DNA of 64,000 nucleotides from Solirubrobacter deserti (GTDB lineage Bacteria > Actinomycetota > Thermoleophilia > Solirubrobacterales > Solirubrobacteraceae). Below the pieces are notes generated by a model. That model was not told where the DNA came from and did not search any database. It saw only the letters and a list, made by a program, of their open reading frames with translations. The stretch covers positions 1 to 64,000 of the forward strand of contig NZ_JAPCID010000014.1 of NCBI RefSeq assembly GCF_027587175.1, in the 5' to 3' direction. The translations under genes were made by a program, and so were the position numbers. Numbering within the stretch: position 1 is the stretch's first letter; every line of letters starts with the position of its first letter. Of this stretch, positions 18,679 through 29,934 are shown piece after piece.

Positions 18679-19757
18679 CCGACCGCATACGCGAGTTCCT
18701 CCACGACGAGGCCGCGGGCGGGCTCGCGATCCTCGCCGCCACGATCGCCGCGCTGTTGTGGGCCAACCTCGGCCCGGACTACGACGGCTTCTGGCACACG
18801 GAGCTCGGGCCGCTGGACCTGCACCACTGGGTCAACGACGGGTTGATGGCGCTGTTCTTCCTCATCGTCGGGCTCGAGATCAAGCGCGAGGTCGTCGACG
18901 GGCGCCTCCAGGACGCGCGCACGGCCGCGCTGCCGGCGCTGGCCGCGGTCGGCGGGGTGGTCGCCCCGATCGTGATCTTCGTCGCGCTGGTCGCGGGCGG
19001 GGAGGGTGCGCAGGGCTGGGCGATCGCGTGCGCGACCGACATCGCGTTCGCCGTCGGGCTGATCGCCCTGCTCGGCGACCGCGTGAGCGACGGGACGCGC
19101 GTGTTCTTGCTCGCGGTCGCGATCGTCGACGACATCATCGCCATCGCGATCATCGCCGTCTTCTACGCCGAGGGCGTCTCGCTCACATGGCTGCTGGCCG
19201 CGGCGGCGCTCGTGGTCGTCATCAAGCTCGTGCCCAGGCTGTGGCTCCCGCTCGGGGTCCTGCTCTGGATCGCTGTCCATGAATCCGGCGTGCACGCGAC
19301 GATCGCCGGCGTCGCGGTCGGGCTGCTGCTGCCGCTGGCGATCGGGGAGCGCGTCGAGCACCGGCTGCATCCGTGGAGCGCGTTCGTGGTGGTGCCGCTG
19401 TTCGCGCTCGCGAACGCGGGCATCGAGTTCGGCGGCGGCGCACTCGGCGACGCGCTGTCGAGCACGCTGGTGTGGGCGATCGTCGCGGGGCTGGTGGCCG
19501 GCAAGCTGCTCGGCGTGAGCGGCGCCACGCTCGCCGCGCTGCGCGGCGGTGGCACGCTGCCGGCGGGCATGCCGCGGCGCGAGCTCTACGGCGTGGCCGC
19601 GGCGGCGGGCATCGGGTTCACGGTCTCGCTGTTCATCGCCGATCTGGCGTTCGACGATCCCGCGCTCGTCGAGCGGGCCAAGATCGGGATCTTCGCCGGG
19701 TCGCTGCTCAGCGGTCTGCTGGGCTGGGCGGTACTGTCCCGGGCCAGGAGGGTCTGA
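18675..19757 (+). CDS. nhaA: Na+/H+ antiporter NhaA
   Basis: Electrogenic Na+(Li+)/H+ exchange for pH and sodium homeostasis at the inner membrane. The 360-residue protein opens with FLHDEAAGGLAILAATIAAL, then GLMALFFLIVGLEIKRE. The unwound helix ATDIAFAVGLIALLG and the ion-site aspartate pair in VDDIIAIAII correspond to Asp163/164 of E. coli. GIGFTVSLFIADLAF is the conserved late helix. It is third in the operon led by the structured RNA element. Confidence 0.97.
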   Translation: MTDRIREFLHDEAAGGLAILAATIAALLWANLGPDYDGFWHTELGPLDLHHWVNDGLMALFFLIVGLEIKREVVDGRLQDARTAALPALAAVGGVVAPIVIFVALVAGGEGAQGWAIACATDIAFAVGLIALLGDRVSDGTRVFLLAVAIVDDIIAIAIIAVFYAEGVSLTWLLAAAALVVVIKLVPRLWLPLGVLLWIAVHESGVHATIAGVAVGLLLPLAIGERVEHRLHPWSAFVVVPLFALANAGIEFGGGALGDALSSTLVWAIVAGLVAGKLLGVSGATLAALRGGGTLPAGMPRRELYGVAAAAGIGFTVSLFIADLAFDDPALVERAKIGIFAGSLLSGLLGWAVLSRARRV

Positions 19758-19764
19758 GAAGACG

Positions 19765-20529
19765 GTGCGCATCACGGTTCTGGGCAAGTCCCCGGCCTGG
19801 CAGGACGCCGATGGCGCCTGCTCGGGCTACCTCGTCGAAGGCGGCGGGCAGACCGTGCTGCTCGACTGCGGGCCGGGCGTGTTCGCCAAGCTGCGCGGCG
19901 TCGTCGCCTACGAGGACGTCGACGCGATCGTCATCAGCCACCTGCACGCCGACCACGTGATGGACCTCGTGCCGTTCGCGTCCGGCATCCGCTACCGGCC
20001 GTGGGAGGGCGAGCCGCCGCGCCCGCGCCTGTACGCCCCGCCGGGCGCGCCGGACGTGTTCACCAAGCTGTGCGAGGGCGGGAGCATGAGCCCCGACCAT
20101 CTCGAGCTCGCGTTCGAGCTGTCGCAGTACGATCCGGCGGAGCCGCTCGCGCTCGGCGACCTCGCGGTGCGCTTCCAGCCCGTTCCGCACTACATCCCGG
20201 CCAACGCCGTGGAGTTCGCCGCCGACGGCGCGCGGTTCACCTTCGGCGCCGACTGCGGGCCCAGCGAGGCGCTGTGCACGTTCGCGGAGGGCACCGACCT
20301 GTTGATGCTCGAGGCGACGCTGCTCGAGCCCGAGCCGCCGGAGGACCGCGGGCACCTGACGCCGTTCGAGGCGGGCGAGCACGCCGAGCGCGCACGCGCC
20401 AAGCGGCTGGTATTGACGCACTTCGCGGCCGAGGCGGGCGCGGACTGGGTGTGCTCGGAGGCCGCGCGCGCGTTCGGCGGGCCGGTCGAAGCCGCCCACG
20501 AAGGTGTGAGCTTCACGCTCGAAAAGTAA
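19765..20529 (+). CDS. MBL-fold metallohydrolase (RNase Z-like / PhnP-like)
   Basis: A 254-residue metallo-beta-lactamase-fold hydrolase. It shows the dinuclear metal motif HLHADH (residues 59-64), GADCGPSEAL for the next ligand and LVLTHFA for the terminal His. The family contains RNase Z and arylsulfatase/cAMP phosphodiesterase-like enzymes; the substrate cannot be told from sequence. The GTG at 19765 follows the nhaA stop by 7 bases, so it may be transcribed with that operon. Confidence 0.8.
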   Translation: MRITVLGKSPAWQDADGACSGYLVEGGGQTVLLDCGPGVFAKLRGVVAYEDVDAIVISHLHADHVMDLVPFASGIRYRPWEGEPPRPRLYAPPGAPDVFTKLCEGGSMSPDHLELAFELSQYDPAEPLALGDLAVRFQPVPHYIPANAVEFAADGARFTFGADCGPSEALCTFAEGTDLLMLEATLLEPEPPEDRGHLTPFEAGEHAERARAKRLVLTHFAAEAGADWVCSEAARAFGGPVEAAHEGVSFTLEK

Positions 20530-20562
20530 AGAACTTCTTACTTGCGGCCGATCACACAGGCC

Positions 20563-21588
20563 GTGACCCCCGCCACCGCAGCCATGGATGGCGTTCGGCT
20601 GCTCTCCCACCGGCCGTCCGTCCTCTACAAGGTCGAGCACCTTGCGTCAGAGCCCGCCGCGGGCGACATCGCCGTCGAGGGTCTGCTGATCGCCGGTCCG
20701 GGCTGGGACGAGCGCCTGCGGTCGGTCATCAAGGCGCTGTCGATCTCCGAGCGCGCGTGCCTGTTCGCGGTGCGCCTGGCCGACGAGCAGAGCCTCCCCG
20801 TCCCCGCCGAGACGCTGCTCGATCGCACGCGCACGGACTGGTTTCCCGAGTTCCTCTCGCACGGCCGGATGCGCCCGCACTTCCAGCCGATCGTCGACCT
20901 GCGCAGCGGCCTCCCGTACGGCCGCGAGGCGCTGATGCGCGGGATGCTGGGCACGGTCGAGCTGCGCGGCGCCGAGCTGCTGGCCGCCGCCGAGGCCCAC
21001 GACGCGCTGTTCTCCTTCGACTACCGGGCGCGCACCGCCGCCCTCGAGGTCGGGCTGCCGCTGCTGCCGCCGGGCGAGATCCTGTTCGTCAACCTCGACC
21101 CGCGCGCGTCGCTGGACGTCGAGTCCTCGATGCGCACGACGTGGCCGGTCGTCGGCCGCCTGGGCGCCGACCCGTCGCGGTTGTGCCTGGAGATCGTCAA
21201 GCCCGAGCGCTGCCTGGACCGCGACCTGCTGGAGGCGATGGTCCGCGAGCACCGCAAGCGCGGCGCGCTGGTCGCGCTCGACGATCTCTCCGGCGGCCCG
21301 GACTCGCTGGCCTGCCTGGAGCTGCTCAAGCCCGACGTGGCCAAGATCGACACCGCGCTGACCGCCGGCATCCAGCACTCGGTCGCGCGCCGCGCGCTGG
21401 TCAAGGCGCTCGTGGCCTGCGCGCACGAGCTGGGCGCGAAGGTCGTCGCCGAGGGCGTCGAGCGCGTGGACGAGTTCCGCGCGATGGCCGAGCTCGGCGT
21501 GGATCTCGGGCAGGGCTTCTACTTCGGACAGCCGACGGAGAAGCCGATGGCGGTCGAGCCCCGGCTCGTCCGGCCTACCGCACTCTGA
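20563..21588 (+). CDS. EAL-domain protein (probable cyclic-di-GMP phosphodiesterase)
   Basis: A ~341-residue protein whose C-terminal ~240 residues form an EAL domain. The key motifs are kept: REALMRG (EALxR), NLDP, LEIVKPE, LDDLSGGPDSL, DVAKID, AEGVE and GQGFYFGQP. It therefore probably hydrolyses c-di-GMP. Small deviations (DDLSGG instead of DDFGTG, an inserted KP in the LEITE motif) leave activity unproved. The N-terminal ~95 residues resemble no domain I know. TTG 20542, GTG 20563 and ATG 20584 are all possible starts. No GGDEF partner lies in the window. Confidence 0.85.
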   Translation: MTPATAAMDGVRLLSHRPSVLYKVEHLASEPAAGDIAVEGLLIAGPGWDERLRSVIKALSISERACLFAVRLADEQSLPVPAETLLDRTRTDWFPEFLSHGRMRPHFQPIVDLRSGLPYGREALMRGMLGTVELRGAELLAAAEAHDALFSFDYRARTAALEVGLPLLPPGEILFVNLDPRASLDVESSMRTTWPVVGRLGADPSRLCLEIVKPERCLDRDLLEAMVREHRKRGALVALDDLSGGPDSLACLELLKPDVAKIDTALTAGIQHSVARRALVKALVACAHELGAKVVAEGVERVDEFRAMAELGVDLGQGFYFGQPTEKPMAVEPRLVRPTAL

Positions 21589-22603
21589 GCGCGACGCTCG
21601 CGTAGCCGGCGACCTTCAGGCGCATCGTCTGCGGCGCGCGGCGCTCGAGCGACGCGCGCGCCGCCCGGCTGAGCTTGAGCGTCAACCGCTTGGTGCCGTT
21701 CGGGCGCACCGAGACGCGCCCGCTCGCGACCCGCTTGCCCGCGCGGGTGAGCGTGACCGGCAGCGTGCACGTCTGCGTCAGCGGGCAGCGCGCGGTGAGC
21801 GTCAGCGTGCCGGCCTTCGAGACGCGCGGGCGGCTCGGGATGCGCAGGAACGAGCGCGTCGTGTAGCGCGCCTCCTGCTCGCCGAGGATCTCCAGCTCAC
21901 CCGTCGGTGCCGGGGCGGGCGGGCGCACGTGCGGGCCCTGCACCGTCGGGTTCTCGAAGGTCATCGGCCAGGTCGCGACCGCGTGGTTGCCGGCGGCGTC
22001 GGTCACCAGCAGCACCAGGTCCGCCTGCTCGCCGTTGAAGCGGGCCGTGTCGAAGCGCAGCGTCTGCGTCCCGCGCGCGGGGCAGTCGACGCCCAGCGCG
22101 CGGTCGATCGTCGCGTCCGCGGGGGTGAGCTCGGTGCAGGCGCCGAAGGCGGCGGAGGCGACCGGCTGCCCGTCGATCGTCGCGACCACCCGTTCCAGTC
22201 CCACGCCGGCGTCGGCCGCGCTGACCGGCAGTTCCAGCGTCCCGCTCGCCCGGCTCGGCCGCGGGACCTCCAGCGTGGGCGCCGTGTCGTCGGTCACCGT
22301 CAGGGCCGCCGAGCGCAGCTCGATCGTCTCGGCCTCCAGCAGCAGCTCGCGTCCGCTCGCCGGCCCGGAGAACACGCCTTCGGCCGGGCCGTCCAGGCGC
22401 TCGAGCTCGCGGCCGGCGGTCGCGACGAACCGCCCCGTGACCTTCCGCTCGTAGCTCACGTGCGTGAGGTCCGCGGGCACCGTCAGCCGCAGCGAGGCCC
22501 CCGTCATGGGCTGGCTCGCCCGGAACGTGACCTCAGCGCCCTGCGCCGGCGCGGCGACGGCGAGCGCTGACAACGCGACGAGACCCACCAACGACCGGTG
22601 CAT
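21575..22603 (-). CDS. Secreted beta-sandwich (Ig-like) protein
   Basis: A 342-residue exported protein with a signal peptide ending near APAQG. It contains beta-rich repeats: DDTAPTLEVPRPSRASG and SAADAGVGLERVVATIDGQ look like bacterial Ig-like domains. A disulfide-type Cys pair lies in the middle (FGACTEL...VDCPARG). The C-terminal domain has TARCPLTQTCTLPVTLTRAG. The C-terminal module resembles those of the two secreted paralogues at 3607-5414. The ATG has TAGGTT 6 bases upstream (leaderless type). Its 3' end overlaps the convergent EAL gene by 14 bases. Function unknown. Confidence 0.65.
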   Translation of the reverse strand: MHRSLVGLVALSALAVAAPAQGAEVTFRASQPMTGASLRLTVPADLTHVSYERKVTGRFVATAGRELERLDGPAEGVFSGPASGRELLLEAETIELRSAALTVTDDTAPTLEVPRPSRASGTLELPVSAADAGVGLERVVATIDGQPVASAAFGACTELTPADATIDRALGVDCPARGTQTLRFDTARFNGEQADLVLLVTDAAGNHAVATWPMTFENPTVQGPHVRPPAPAPTGELEILGEQEARYTTRSFLRIPSRPRVSKAGTLTLTARCPLTQTCTLPVTLTRAGKRVASGRVSVRPNGTKRLTLKLSRAARASLERRAPQTMRLKVAGYASVALRVR

Positions 22604-22609
22604 CTCAGG

Positions 22610-22615
22610 AACCTA
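22610..22615 (-). promoter_or_regulatory. TAnnnT -10-like element for the secreted Ig-like gene (leaderless)
   Basis: TAGGTT on the minus strand, 6 bases before the ATG at 22603. Confidence 0.5.
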
Positions 22616-22649
22616 GCGCGTGGGTAGATCGTTAGCCTTGGACTTCGGT

Positions 22650-23083
22650 ATGGCACAAGAGCGGGATCTGTTCGCGAATTTCGAGCGCATGCGGCGCCAG
22701 ATGGACGAGTTGTTCGACCGCGGCTTCGCGCCGCAGCGCCGCGGCGGCTTCTCGCCCGCGGTCGACGTGTTCTACGCCAGCGACCCGCCGCGGGCGATCG
22801 TGCGCGCCGACCTCGCCGGCATCGACCCCGGCCAGGTGTCGCTCGAGGTCCGCGGCCGCGAGCTGCTGCTCTCCGGCCAGCGGGAGGCCGAGCCGCCCTC
22901 CGACGACCGCGTTTACCAGCAGATGGAGATCGAGCGCGGGCCGTTCCGGCGCGTCGTCGCGCTCGGCGCCGAGGTGGACGCGGACGCCGCCGACGCCACC
23001 TACGAGGACGGCATCCTCACCGTCGAGCTCCCGTTGAGCCGCCCGTCGCGCCCCCAGACCGTCCCCATCCGCGGGACGGAGCG

Positions 23084-23087
<4 letters not shown>
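22650..23087 (+). CDS. Hsp20/alpha-crystallin small heat-shock protein
   Basis: A 145-residue ATP-independent chaperone. The alpha-crystallin domain runs from ~residue 35 (FSPAVDVFYASDPPRAIVRADLAGI in two strands) to ~135. It includes VSLEVRGRELLLSGQRE and the EDGILTVELPL signature (A-x-x-x-n-GvL type). The ATG at 22650 gives the usual start (MAQERDLFANFERMRR). Its stop overlaps the lon GTG, so holdase and protease are made together. No HAIR or CIRCE operator was found upstream. Confidence 0.92.
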
Positions 23088-25456
<2,369 letters not shown>

Positions 25457-25479
25457 AAGCGGAGGCGAAGCGAGGAGCC

Positions 25480-25938
25480 ATGGCGAACAAGAAGGTCAAG
25501 CAGGCCGGGAAGGCCGCGCAGACGGCGCGGACCAACCCGTACGTGACGCGGATCATCGAGGACGAGGATCTGCGCCAGAACATCGTCCAGGCCTTCGAGT
25601 CCGCTCGCGACGCGTACTCGCGGCTGAACAACGGCAAGAGCCCGACGAAGCAGATCTTCGAGGACAAGAAGCTCCAGAAGCACATCCGCGAGTCCGCGGA
25701 CGGCGTCCGCAACGCGAGCGTTGCGCTCTATGAGGCGCCCAAGAAGCGCAAGAGCGGTGGCGGCGGCTTCGGGCGCGTCCTGCTGCTCGGCGTCGTCGGC
25801 GGCGCGGTCGCGCTCGCGCTGTCCGAGGGGCTGCGCAAGAAGGTGCTCGACGCGCTGTTCGGCGCCGAGGAGGAGTTCGAGTACACCTCGACCACCTCTT
25901 CGCCCTCGAGCACGCCGACCGCGGGCACCACGGCCTAG
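25480..25938 (+). CDS. Small membrane-associated protein of unknown function
   Basis: A 152-residue protein with a basic N-terminus ([16 protein letters not shown]), an amphipathic middle ([20 protein letters not shown]), one hydrophobic helix ([19 protein letters not shown]) and a Ser/Thr tail. The start is set by a CGAGGAG ribosome-binding site just upstream of ATG 25480. It lies 23 bases after lon and before a terminator, so it is probably the last gene of the hsp20-lon unit. No family recognised. Confidence 0.65.
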   Translation: MANKKVKQAGKAAQTARTNPYVTRIIEDEDLRQNIVQAFESARDAYSRLNNGKSPTKQIFEDKKLQKHIRESADGVRNASVALYEAPKKRKSGGGGFGRVLLLGVVGGAVALALSEGLRKKVLDALFGAEEEFEYTSTTSSPSSTPTAGTTA

Positions 25939-25962
25939 GCGCCACGCGAGATCCGTTCGGTG

Positions 25963-25987
25963 AGAGGGCGCCCGCCGGGCGCCCTCT
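25963..25987 (+). terminator. Terminator closing the hsp20-lon unit
   Basis: AGAGGGCGCCC (25963-25973) pairs with GGGCGCCCTCT (25977-25987) around a 3-base loop: an 11-bp perfect stem followed by TGCGTTTCG. Confidence 0.75.
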
Positions 25988-25996
25988 TGCGTTTCG

Positions 25997-26002
25997 TAGG
26001 CT
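25997..26002 (+). promoter_or_regulatory. TAnnnT -10-like element for the aldo/keto reductase gene (leaderless)
   Basis: TAGGCT lies 8 bases before ATG 26011, with no Shine-Dalgarno. Confidence 0.5.
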
Positions 26003-26010
26003 CTTGGCCC

Positions 26011-26892
26011 ATGGACGTCTACGGGCTCTGCCTCGGCGGCAACGTGTTCGGCTGGACCATCGACCGCGAGCAGTCGTTCGCCGTGCTCGACGCCTACGTC
26101 GAGGCCGGCGGCAACTTCATCGACACCGCCGACACCTACATGCGCCCCAACCAGGGCATCTCGGAGACGATCATCGGCGAGTGGATGGCCGCGCGCGGCA
26201 ACCGCGACCAGCTCGTCATCGCGACCAAGGTCGGCTCGGACGGCGGGCTCTCGGCGGAGAACATCCTGTCGCGCGTGGATGCTTCCTTGCGCCGGCTCCA
26301 GACCGACCGCATCGACCTCTACTACGCGCACAAGGACGTCGGCGACGTCCCCGTCGAGGAGACCGTGCGGGCGTTCGACCAGACCGTGCGCGACGGCAAG
26401 GTGCTGCACGTGGCGGCGTCCAACGTCCCGCCCGAGCGGCTGGTCCGGTCGCTGGAGCTGGCCGAGCGCGAAGGGCTCGCGCGGTACGAGTGGCTGCAGC
26501 CGCACTACAACCTCGTCGAGCGCGAGGGCTATGAGCGCGACTACGCGCCGATCGTCGAGCGCTTCGGGCTGCAGGTCGCGCCCTACTACGCGCTGGCGTC
26601 CGGCTTCTTGACCGGCAAGTACCAGCCGGGCGACACCGGCGGCGACTCGCCGCGCGCCGAGCGCGCGCTCAGCTACATGGACGAGCGCGGCGAGCGCGTG
26701 CTGGCGGCGCTGAACGACGTCGCCGCGGTGCGGGGTGCCGCGGTCGCCGCCGTCGCCGTGTCGTGGCTGCTGGCCAAGCCGGGCGTCGTCTCACCGATCG
26801 CGAGCGCCCGCACGCCCGAGCAGCTCGCCCAGATTCTCCCGATCGAGCTTTCCGACGACGACATCACCCGACTGGACGAGGCATCGGCCTGA
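26011..26892 (+). CDS. Aldo/keto reductase
   Basis: A 293-residue (beta/alpha)8 NADPH-dependent oxidoreductase. It has the catalytic Asp/Tyr in FIDTADTYMRPNQG, Lys in VIATKVGSDGG and the conserved DLYYAHKDVGDVPVEETV segment. The C-terminal cofactor segment is VVSPIASARTPEQL. It is closest in pattern to the YajO/Tas-like branch; the substrate is unknown. The stop overlaps the start of an O-methyltransferase gene by one base (TGATG). Confidence 0.9.
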   Translation: MDVYGLCLGGNVFGWTIDREQSFAVLDAYVEAGGNFIDTADTYMRPNQGISETIIGEWMAARGNRDQLVIATKVGSDGGLSAENILSRVDASLRRLQTDRIDLYYAHKDVGDVPVEETVRAFDQTVRDGKVLHVAASNVPPERLVRSLELAEREGLARYEWLQPHYNLVEREGYERDYAPIVERFGLQVAPYYALASGFLTGKYQPGDTGGDSPRAERALSYMDERGERVLAALNDVAAVRGAAVAAVAVSWLLAKPGVVSPIASARTPEQLAQILPIELSDDDITRLDEASA

Positions 26893-27458
26893 TGGACGCG
26901 ACACGACAGACCTTCCTGGACGAGCTCTACGCCCACGGGCGCGACGTCCCCGAGGCGCTTCGCAACGTGGAGCCCGAGGCCGCCGAGCTGCTCGGCGTGC
27001 TCGTACGCGCGCTCGGCGCGCAGCGCGTGCTGGAAATCGGCACCTCCAACGGTTACTCGACGATCTGGCTCGGCGACGCGGTGCAGGCGGTGGGCGGCCG
27101 TGTGATCAGCGTCGAGATCGACCCGGAGCGCACCGCGCTCGCGCAGGACAACCTCACGCAGGCCGGCGTCGACCGCTGCGTCGAGGTGCGCACGCAGGAC
27201 GCGGCCGAGGCGCTCACGGCGTTCGAGGACGCGTCGTTCGACCTGATCTTCCTGGACGCCGAGCGCCGCGAGTACGCCTCCTACTGGCCGGACCTCGTGC
27301 GCGTGCTGCGCGACCGCGGCGTGCTGGTGGTCTCCAACACGCTCTCGCACGCCAAGGAGCTCGTCGAGTTCTCCGAGCTCGTCTACTCCGCCGAGGGCGT
27401 CACCTCGACGCTGCTCACGGTCGGCGCCGGCGTGCTGCTGGTCGTCAAGTCGCCGTGA
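26892..27458 (+). CDS. O-methyltransferase, class I SAM-dependent
   Basis: A 188-residue methyltransferase of the caffeoyl-CoA/catechol O-methyltransferase-like family (COG4122 type). SAM motif I is VLEIGTSNGYSTIWLG, the acidic motif II is VISVEIDPER and LIFLDAERREYASYW carries the post-motif acidic residue. The ATG overlaps the aldo/keto reductase stop. The 3' end overlaps the convergent AraC-type gene by 14 bases. Substrate unknown. Confidence 0.85.
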   Translation: MDATRQTFLDELYAHGRDVPEALRNVEPEAAELLGVLVRALGAQRVLEIGTSNGYSTIWLGDAVQAVGGRVISVEIDPERTALAQDNLTQAGVDRCVEVRTQDAAEALTAFEDASFDLIFLDAERREYASYWPDLVRVLRDRGVLVVSNTLSHAKELVEFSELVYSAEGVTSTLLTVGAGVLLVVKSP

Positions 27459-28362
27459 GGCGGTGCTCCTGCGGTGAGATGCCGCGCAGGCGCTTGAACG
27501 CGGTCGAGAGCGCGAAGCTGGAGCCGTAGCCGACCTGGGGCGCGACGGAGCCGACCGTGGCGCCCGGCTCGAGCAGCAGGTCGGCGGCGAGCGCGATCCG
27601 CCAGCCGGTGAGGAAGCTCATCGGCGGCTCGCCCACGAGGTCGTTGAAGCGGCGCGCGAGCGCGGCGCGGGAGACGCCGATGCGGCGGGCGAGCTCCGCG
27701 ATCGTCCACGGGTGCGCGGGCTCGGTGTGGAGCATCTTGATCGCCGGGCCGACGATCGGGTCGGCGTAGGCGCGGTACCAGCCCGGCGCCTCGGGGCGCG
27801 AGAAATACGCGCGCAGGGTGGCGATGAGCAGCAGGTCGAGCAGGCGGTCGAGCACGGCCTCCTGGCCCGGCTGGTCCTTGATGATCTCGTCCGAGAGCAG
27901 CGGGACGAGCGGGGAGTCCAGCCGCTCGACGAGCAGCGGCGGGAGCGCGCGCAGCAGGCGGGTGCTGATCTCGCCCGCGTGCTCGTAGACGCCGGTGAGC
28001 ATGATCGTGTCGCCGCCGGGCATGCCCCAGCTGCGCGTGTCGAAGCGGTTCAGCAGCTTCATCGGCTGACCGTCCGGCGCGACGCACTCCTGGCCGGGCA
28101 GGATGATCGCCTGCGGGTCGGCGTGCGGGCGGTCGCCCATCGTCCAGTGGTCGGGCCCGCGCGTGATCGCGATGTCGCCCGGGTGCAGCTGCACCGGATC
28201 ACCCTCGGCCGGCGTGATCCAGGCCGTGCCGCTCACGACGGCGTTGAGCGTGAGCGGCGACTCGTCCTCGAGCCGCAGGCCCCACGGCGGCGTGAACGTG
28301 GAGCGCAGCAGGAACGCCCCGCGCGCGCGGGGGCCGTCGAGCAGTCCGGCGATGGCGTCCAT
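27445..28362 (-). CDS. AraC-family transcriptional regulator with cupin-type sensor domain
   Basis: A 305-residue regulator. The N-terminal half is the AraC-associated cupin (SPLTLNAVVSGTAWITPAEGDPVQLHPGDIAI). The C-terminal double HTH is AELARRIGVSRAALARRFNDLVGEPPMSFL followed by VGYGSSFALSTAFKRLRGISP. It is divergent from the NmrA-like reductase gene (28438) across a 75-base gap containing the palindrome GCATGC. That gene is the likely target, and this type of pair is common in Actinobacteria. ATG 28362 was preferred over upstream in-frame Met. Confidence 0.88.
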   Translation of the reverse strand: MDAIAGLLDGPRARGAFLLRSTFTPPWGLRLEDESPLTLNAVVSGTAWITPAEGDPVQLHPGDIAITRGPDHWTMGDRPHADPQAIILPGQECVAPDGQPMKLLNRFDTRSWGMPGGDTIMLTGVYEHAGEISTRLLRALPPLLVERLDSPLVPLLSDEIIKDQPGQEAVLDRLLDLLLIATLRAYFSRPEAPGWYRAYADPIVGPAIKMLHTEPAHPWTIAELARRIGVSRAALARRFNDLVGEPPMSFLTGWRIALAADLLLEPGATVGSVAPQVGYGSSFALSTAFKRLRGISPQEHRLTAT

Positions 28363-28437
28363 GCTGTGGACGATGACGCATGCATACGCGCATTTCAACT
28401 ATGGATCGTCTAGCGAATCGCCGGTTCAATCCTGGCC

Positions 28438-29229
28438 ATGAAGACGCTCATCACCTCCTCCACCGGAAAGACCGGCCGCCGCATCCTCGACCGCCTCGCC
28501 GCGCAGGGCGTGGACGTGCGCGGCGTGTCCCGCTCCACGGGCTTCGACTGGGAGAGCCCGTCGACCTGGGCCTCCGCCCTCGAGGGCATCGAGGTCGCTT
28601 ACATCGCCTACTACCCCGACCTCGCGGTCGATGGTGCCGCCGACACCGTCCACGCCTTCGCGCGCCAGGCGGCTGCGGCGGGCGTGCGCCGGCTCGTGCT
28701 GCTCTCCGGCCGTGGCGAGCCGGAGGCCCAGCGTGCCGAGGAGCTCGTGGCCTCGGTCGGCACCGAGTGGACCGTCGTGCGCTGCTCCTGGTTCGCGCAG
28801 AACTTCAGCGAGAGCATGTTCCTCGACGGCATCCTGGCCGGCAGGGTCGAGCTGCCCGCCGACGCCATCCCCGAGCCGTTCGTGGACGTCGAGGACATCG
28901 TCGAGGTGGCCACGCTAGCGCTCACGCAGGACGGCCACCACGGCGAGATCTACGAGCTCACCGGCCCGCGTGCGCTGACGATGGAGCAGGCGGTCGCGGA
29001 GATCGCCCGCGCCGCCGGCAAGCCGATCAGCTACGCGCGCGTCTCGCCCGAGCAGTACCGCGAGAGCGCCCCGCCCGAGTACGCCGACATCGTCCTGTTC
29101 CTGATGACCGAGCTGCTCGACGGCCGCAACGCCGAGCCGCAGGACGGCGTTCAGCGCGCGCTCGGCCGCCCGCCGCGCGACTTCGCCGAGTACGCCGAGC
29201 GCACGGCCGCGACGGGGGTGTGGGGATGA
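28438..29229 (+). CDS. NmrA/NAD(P)H-binding SDR family protein
   Basis: A 263-residue atypical SDR. It opens MKTLITSSTGKTGRRILDRL (Rossmann phosphate loop) and has VRRLVLLSGRGEPEAQRAEE, VVRCSWFAQNFSE and YELTGPRALTMEQAV, typical of NmrA-like sensors/reductases. It is divergent from the AraC regulator. Its stop overlaps the start of a broken cupin gene (ATGA), so the original operon was reductase plus cupin protein. Confidence 0.85.
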   Translation: MKTLITSSTGKTGRRILDRLAAQGVDVRGVSRSTGFDWESPSTWASALEGIEVAYIAYYPDLAVDGAADTVHAFARQAAAAGVRRLVLLSGRGEPEAQRAEELVASVGTEWTVVRCSWFAQNFSESMFLDGILAGRVELPADAIPEPFVDVEDIVEVATLALTQDGHHGEIYELTGPRALTMEQAVAEIARAAGKPISYARVSPEQYRESAPPEYADIVLFLMTELLDGRNAEPQDGVQRALGRPPRDFAEYAERTAATGVWG

Positions 29230-29590
29230 TCGCCACGCTCGAGAACCCGGTCACGGGCGAGCGCTTCACCTTCACCGAGGTCCCGCCGGGCGTCACGCAC
29301 GCGTTCGCGGACGCGGCGCCGGCGAGGCGCACATGAAGATCGAGGTCACGCCCGCGCGGGAGATGCACGCGCTGTTCGCCGCGGTCGTGGAGCTGGCCCA
29401 GGCCGGCCGCATGAGCCGCCGCGGCCTGCCGCGCAACCTGCGGGACCTGGCGACGCTCGCGCACCGCTACGCCACCGAGGCGTCCGTGCCGCTGCTCGGC
29501 GCGCGGGCGCAGCGCTGGCTGATGGCGCCGCTAGCGCGCCGGCGGCAGCGGCTCGAGCACCGTGCGGCGAATGTGCTCGTAGACCACTGA
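29226..29590 (+). pseudogene. Remnant of a cupin-domain protein gene (internal deletion plus frameshift)
   Basis: The first frame (29226-29336) encodes ENPVTGERFTFTE, the standard N-terminus of actinobacterial cupin proteins. It jumps directly to VPPGVTHAFADAAP, which is the end of the cupin barrel, so about 50 barrel residues (the metal-binding strands) are missing. It then stops. A second frame (29333-29590) continues MKIEVTPAREMHALFAAVVELAQAGR, the helical C-terminal tail of the same family. One missing base near 29320 would join them as DAAPGEAHMKIEVTP. Both lesions make a functional cupin unlikely. Confidence 0.65.
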
Positions 29591-29893
29591 GGAATTCACG
29601 CTCGCGACCTCGGGGCGTTCGGTGAGGCGGTCGACGACGAACGCGTACAGGGCGTTCGTGTCGGGCACGGCGACGTGCAGCAGGAAGTCCGCGTCACCCG
29701 ACAGCACGAACGCGCCCACCAACTCGGGCAGGTCGCCGACCCAGTTGCGGAACGCCTCGACGATCTCGCGTGTCGGCGGCCGGATCGTCACCGCGATCAG
29801 CGCCTGCACATGGCGGCCGAGCGCGCCGAGATCGATGTCGGCGTGGTAGCCGCGGATCACGCCCTCGGCCCGCAGCGCCCGCACGCGCTCCTC
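29531..29893 (-). pseudogene. Lrp/AsnC-type regulator lacking its DNA-binding domain
   Basis: The frame encodes EERVRALRAEGVIRGYHADIDLGALG and the RAM effector domain (VQALIAVTIRPPTREIVEAF, LVGAFVLSGDADFLLHVAV). It breaks off upstream exactly where the helix-turn-helix should be; the preceding ~50 residues are absent in every frame. The recognition-helix remnant ERVRALRAEGVI shows this is a truncation, not a stand-alone domain gene. It is divergent from the damaged DUF2000 gene, its probable former partner. A GTG at 29884 could still express the RAM domain. Confidence 0.65.
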
Positions 29894-29934
29894 TGAATCG
29901 CATCGGCCGCAGCGATGCTGTCATTCCCGCCGAG

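Noticed and set aside
22604-22649. Search for a HAIR/CIRCE heat-shock operator before hsp20
   Set aside because: No inverted repeat matching either operator is present in the 46-base gap.
29770-29934. Longer N-terminus for the DUF2000 frame
   Set aside because: The added residues are Arg/Ala-rich shadow of the AsnC gene on the other strand; the family start is ATG 29935.
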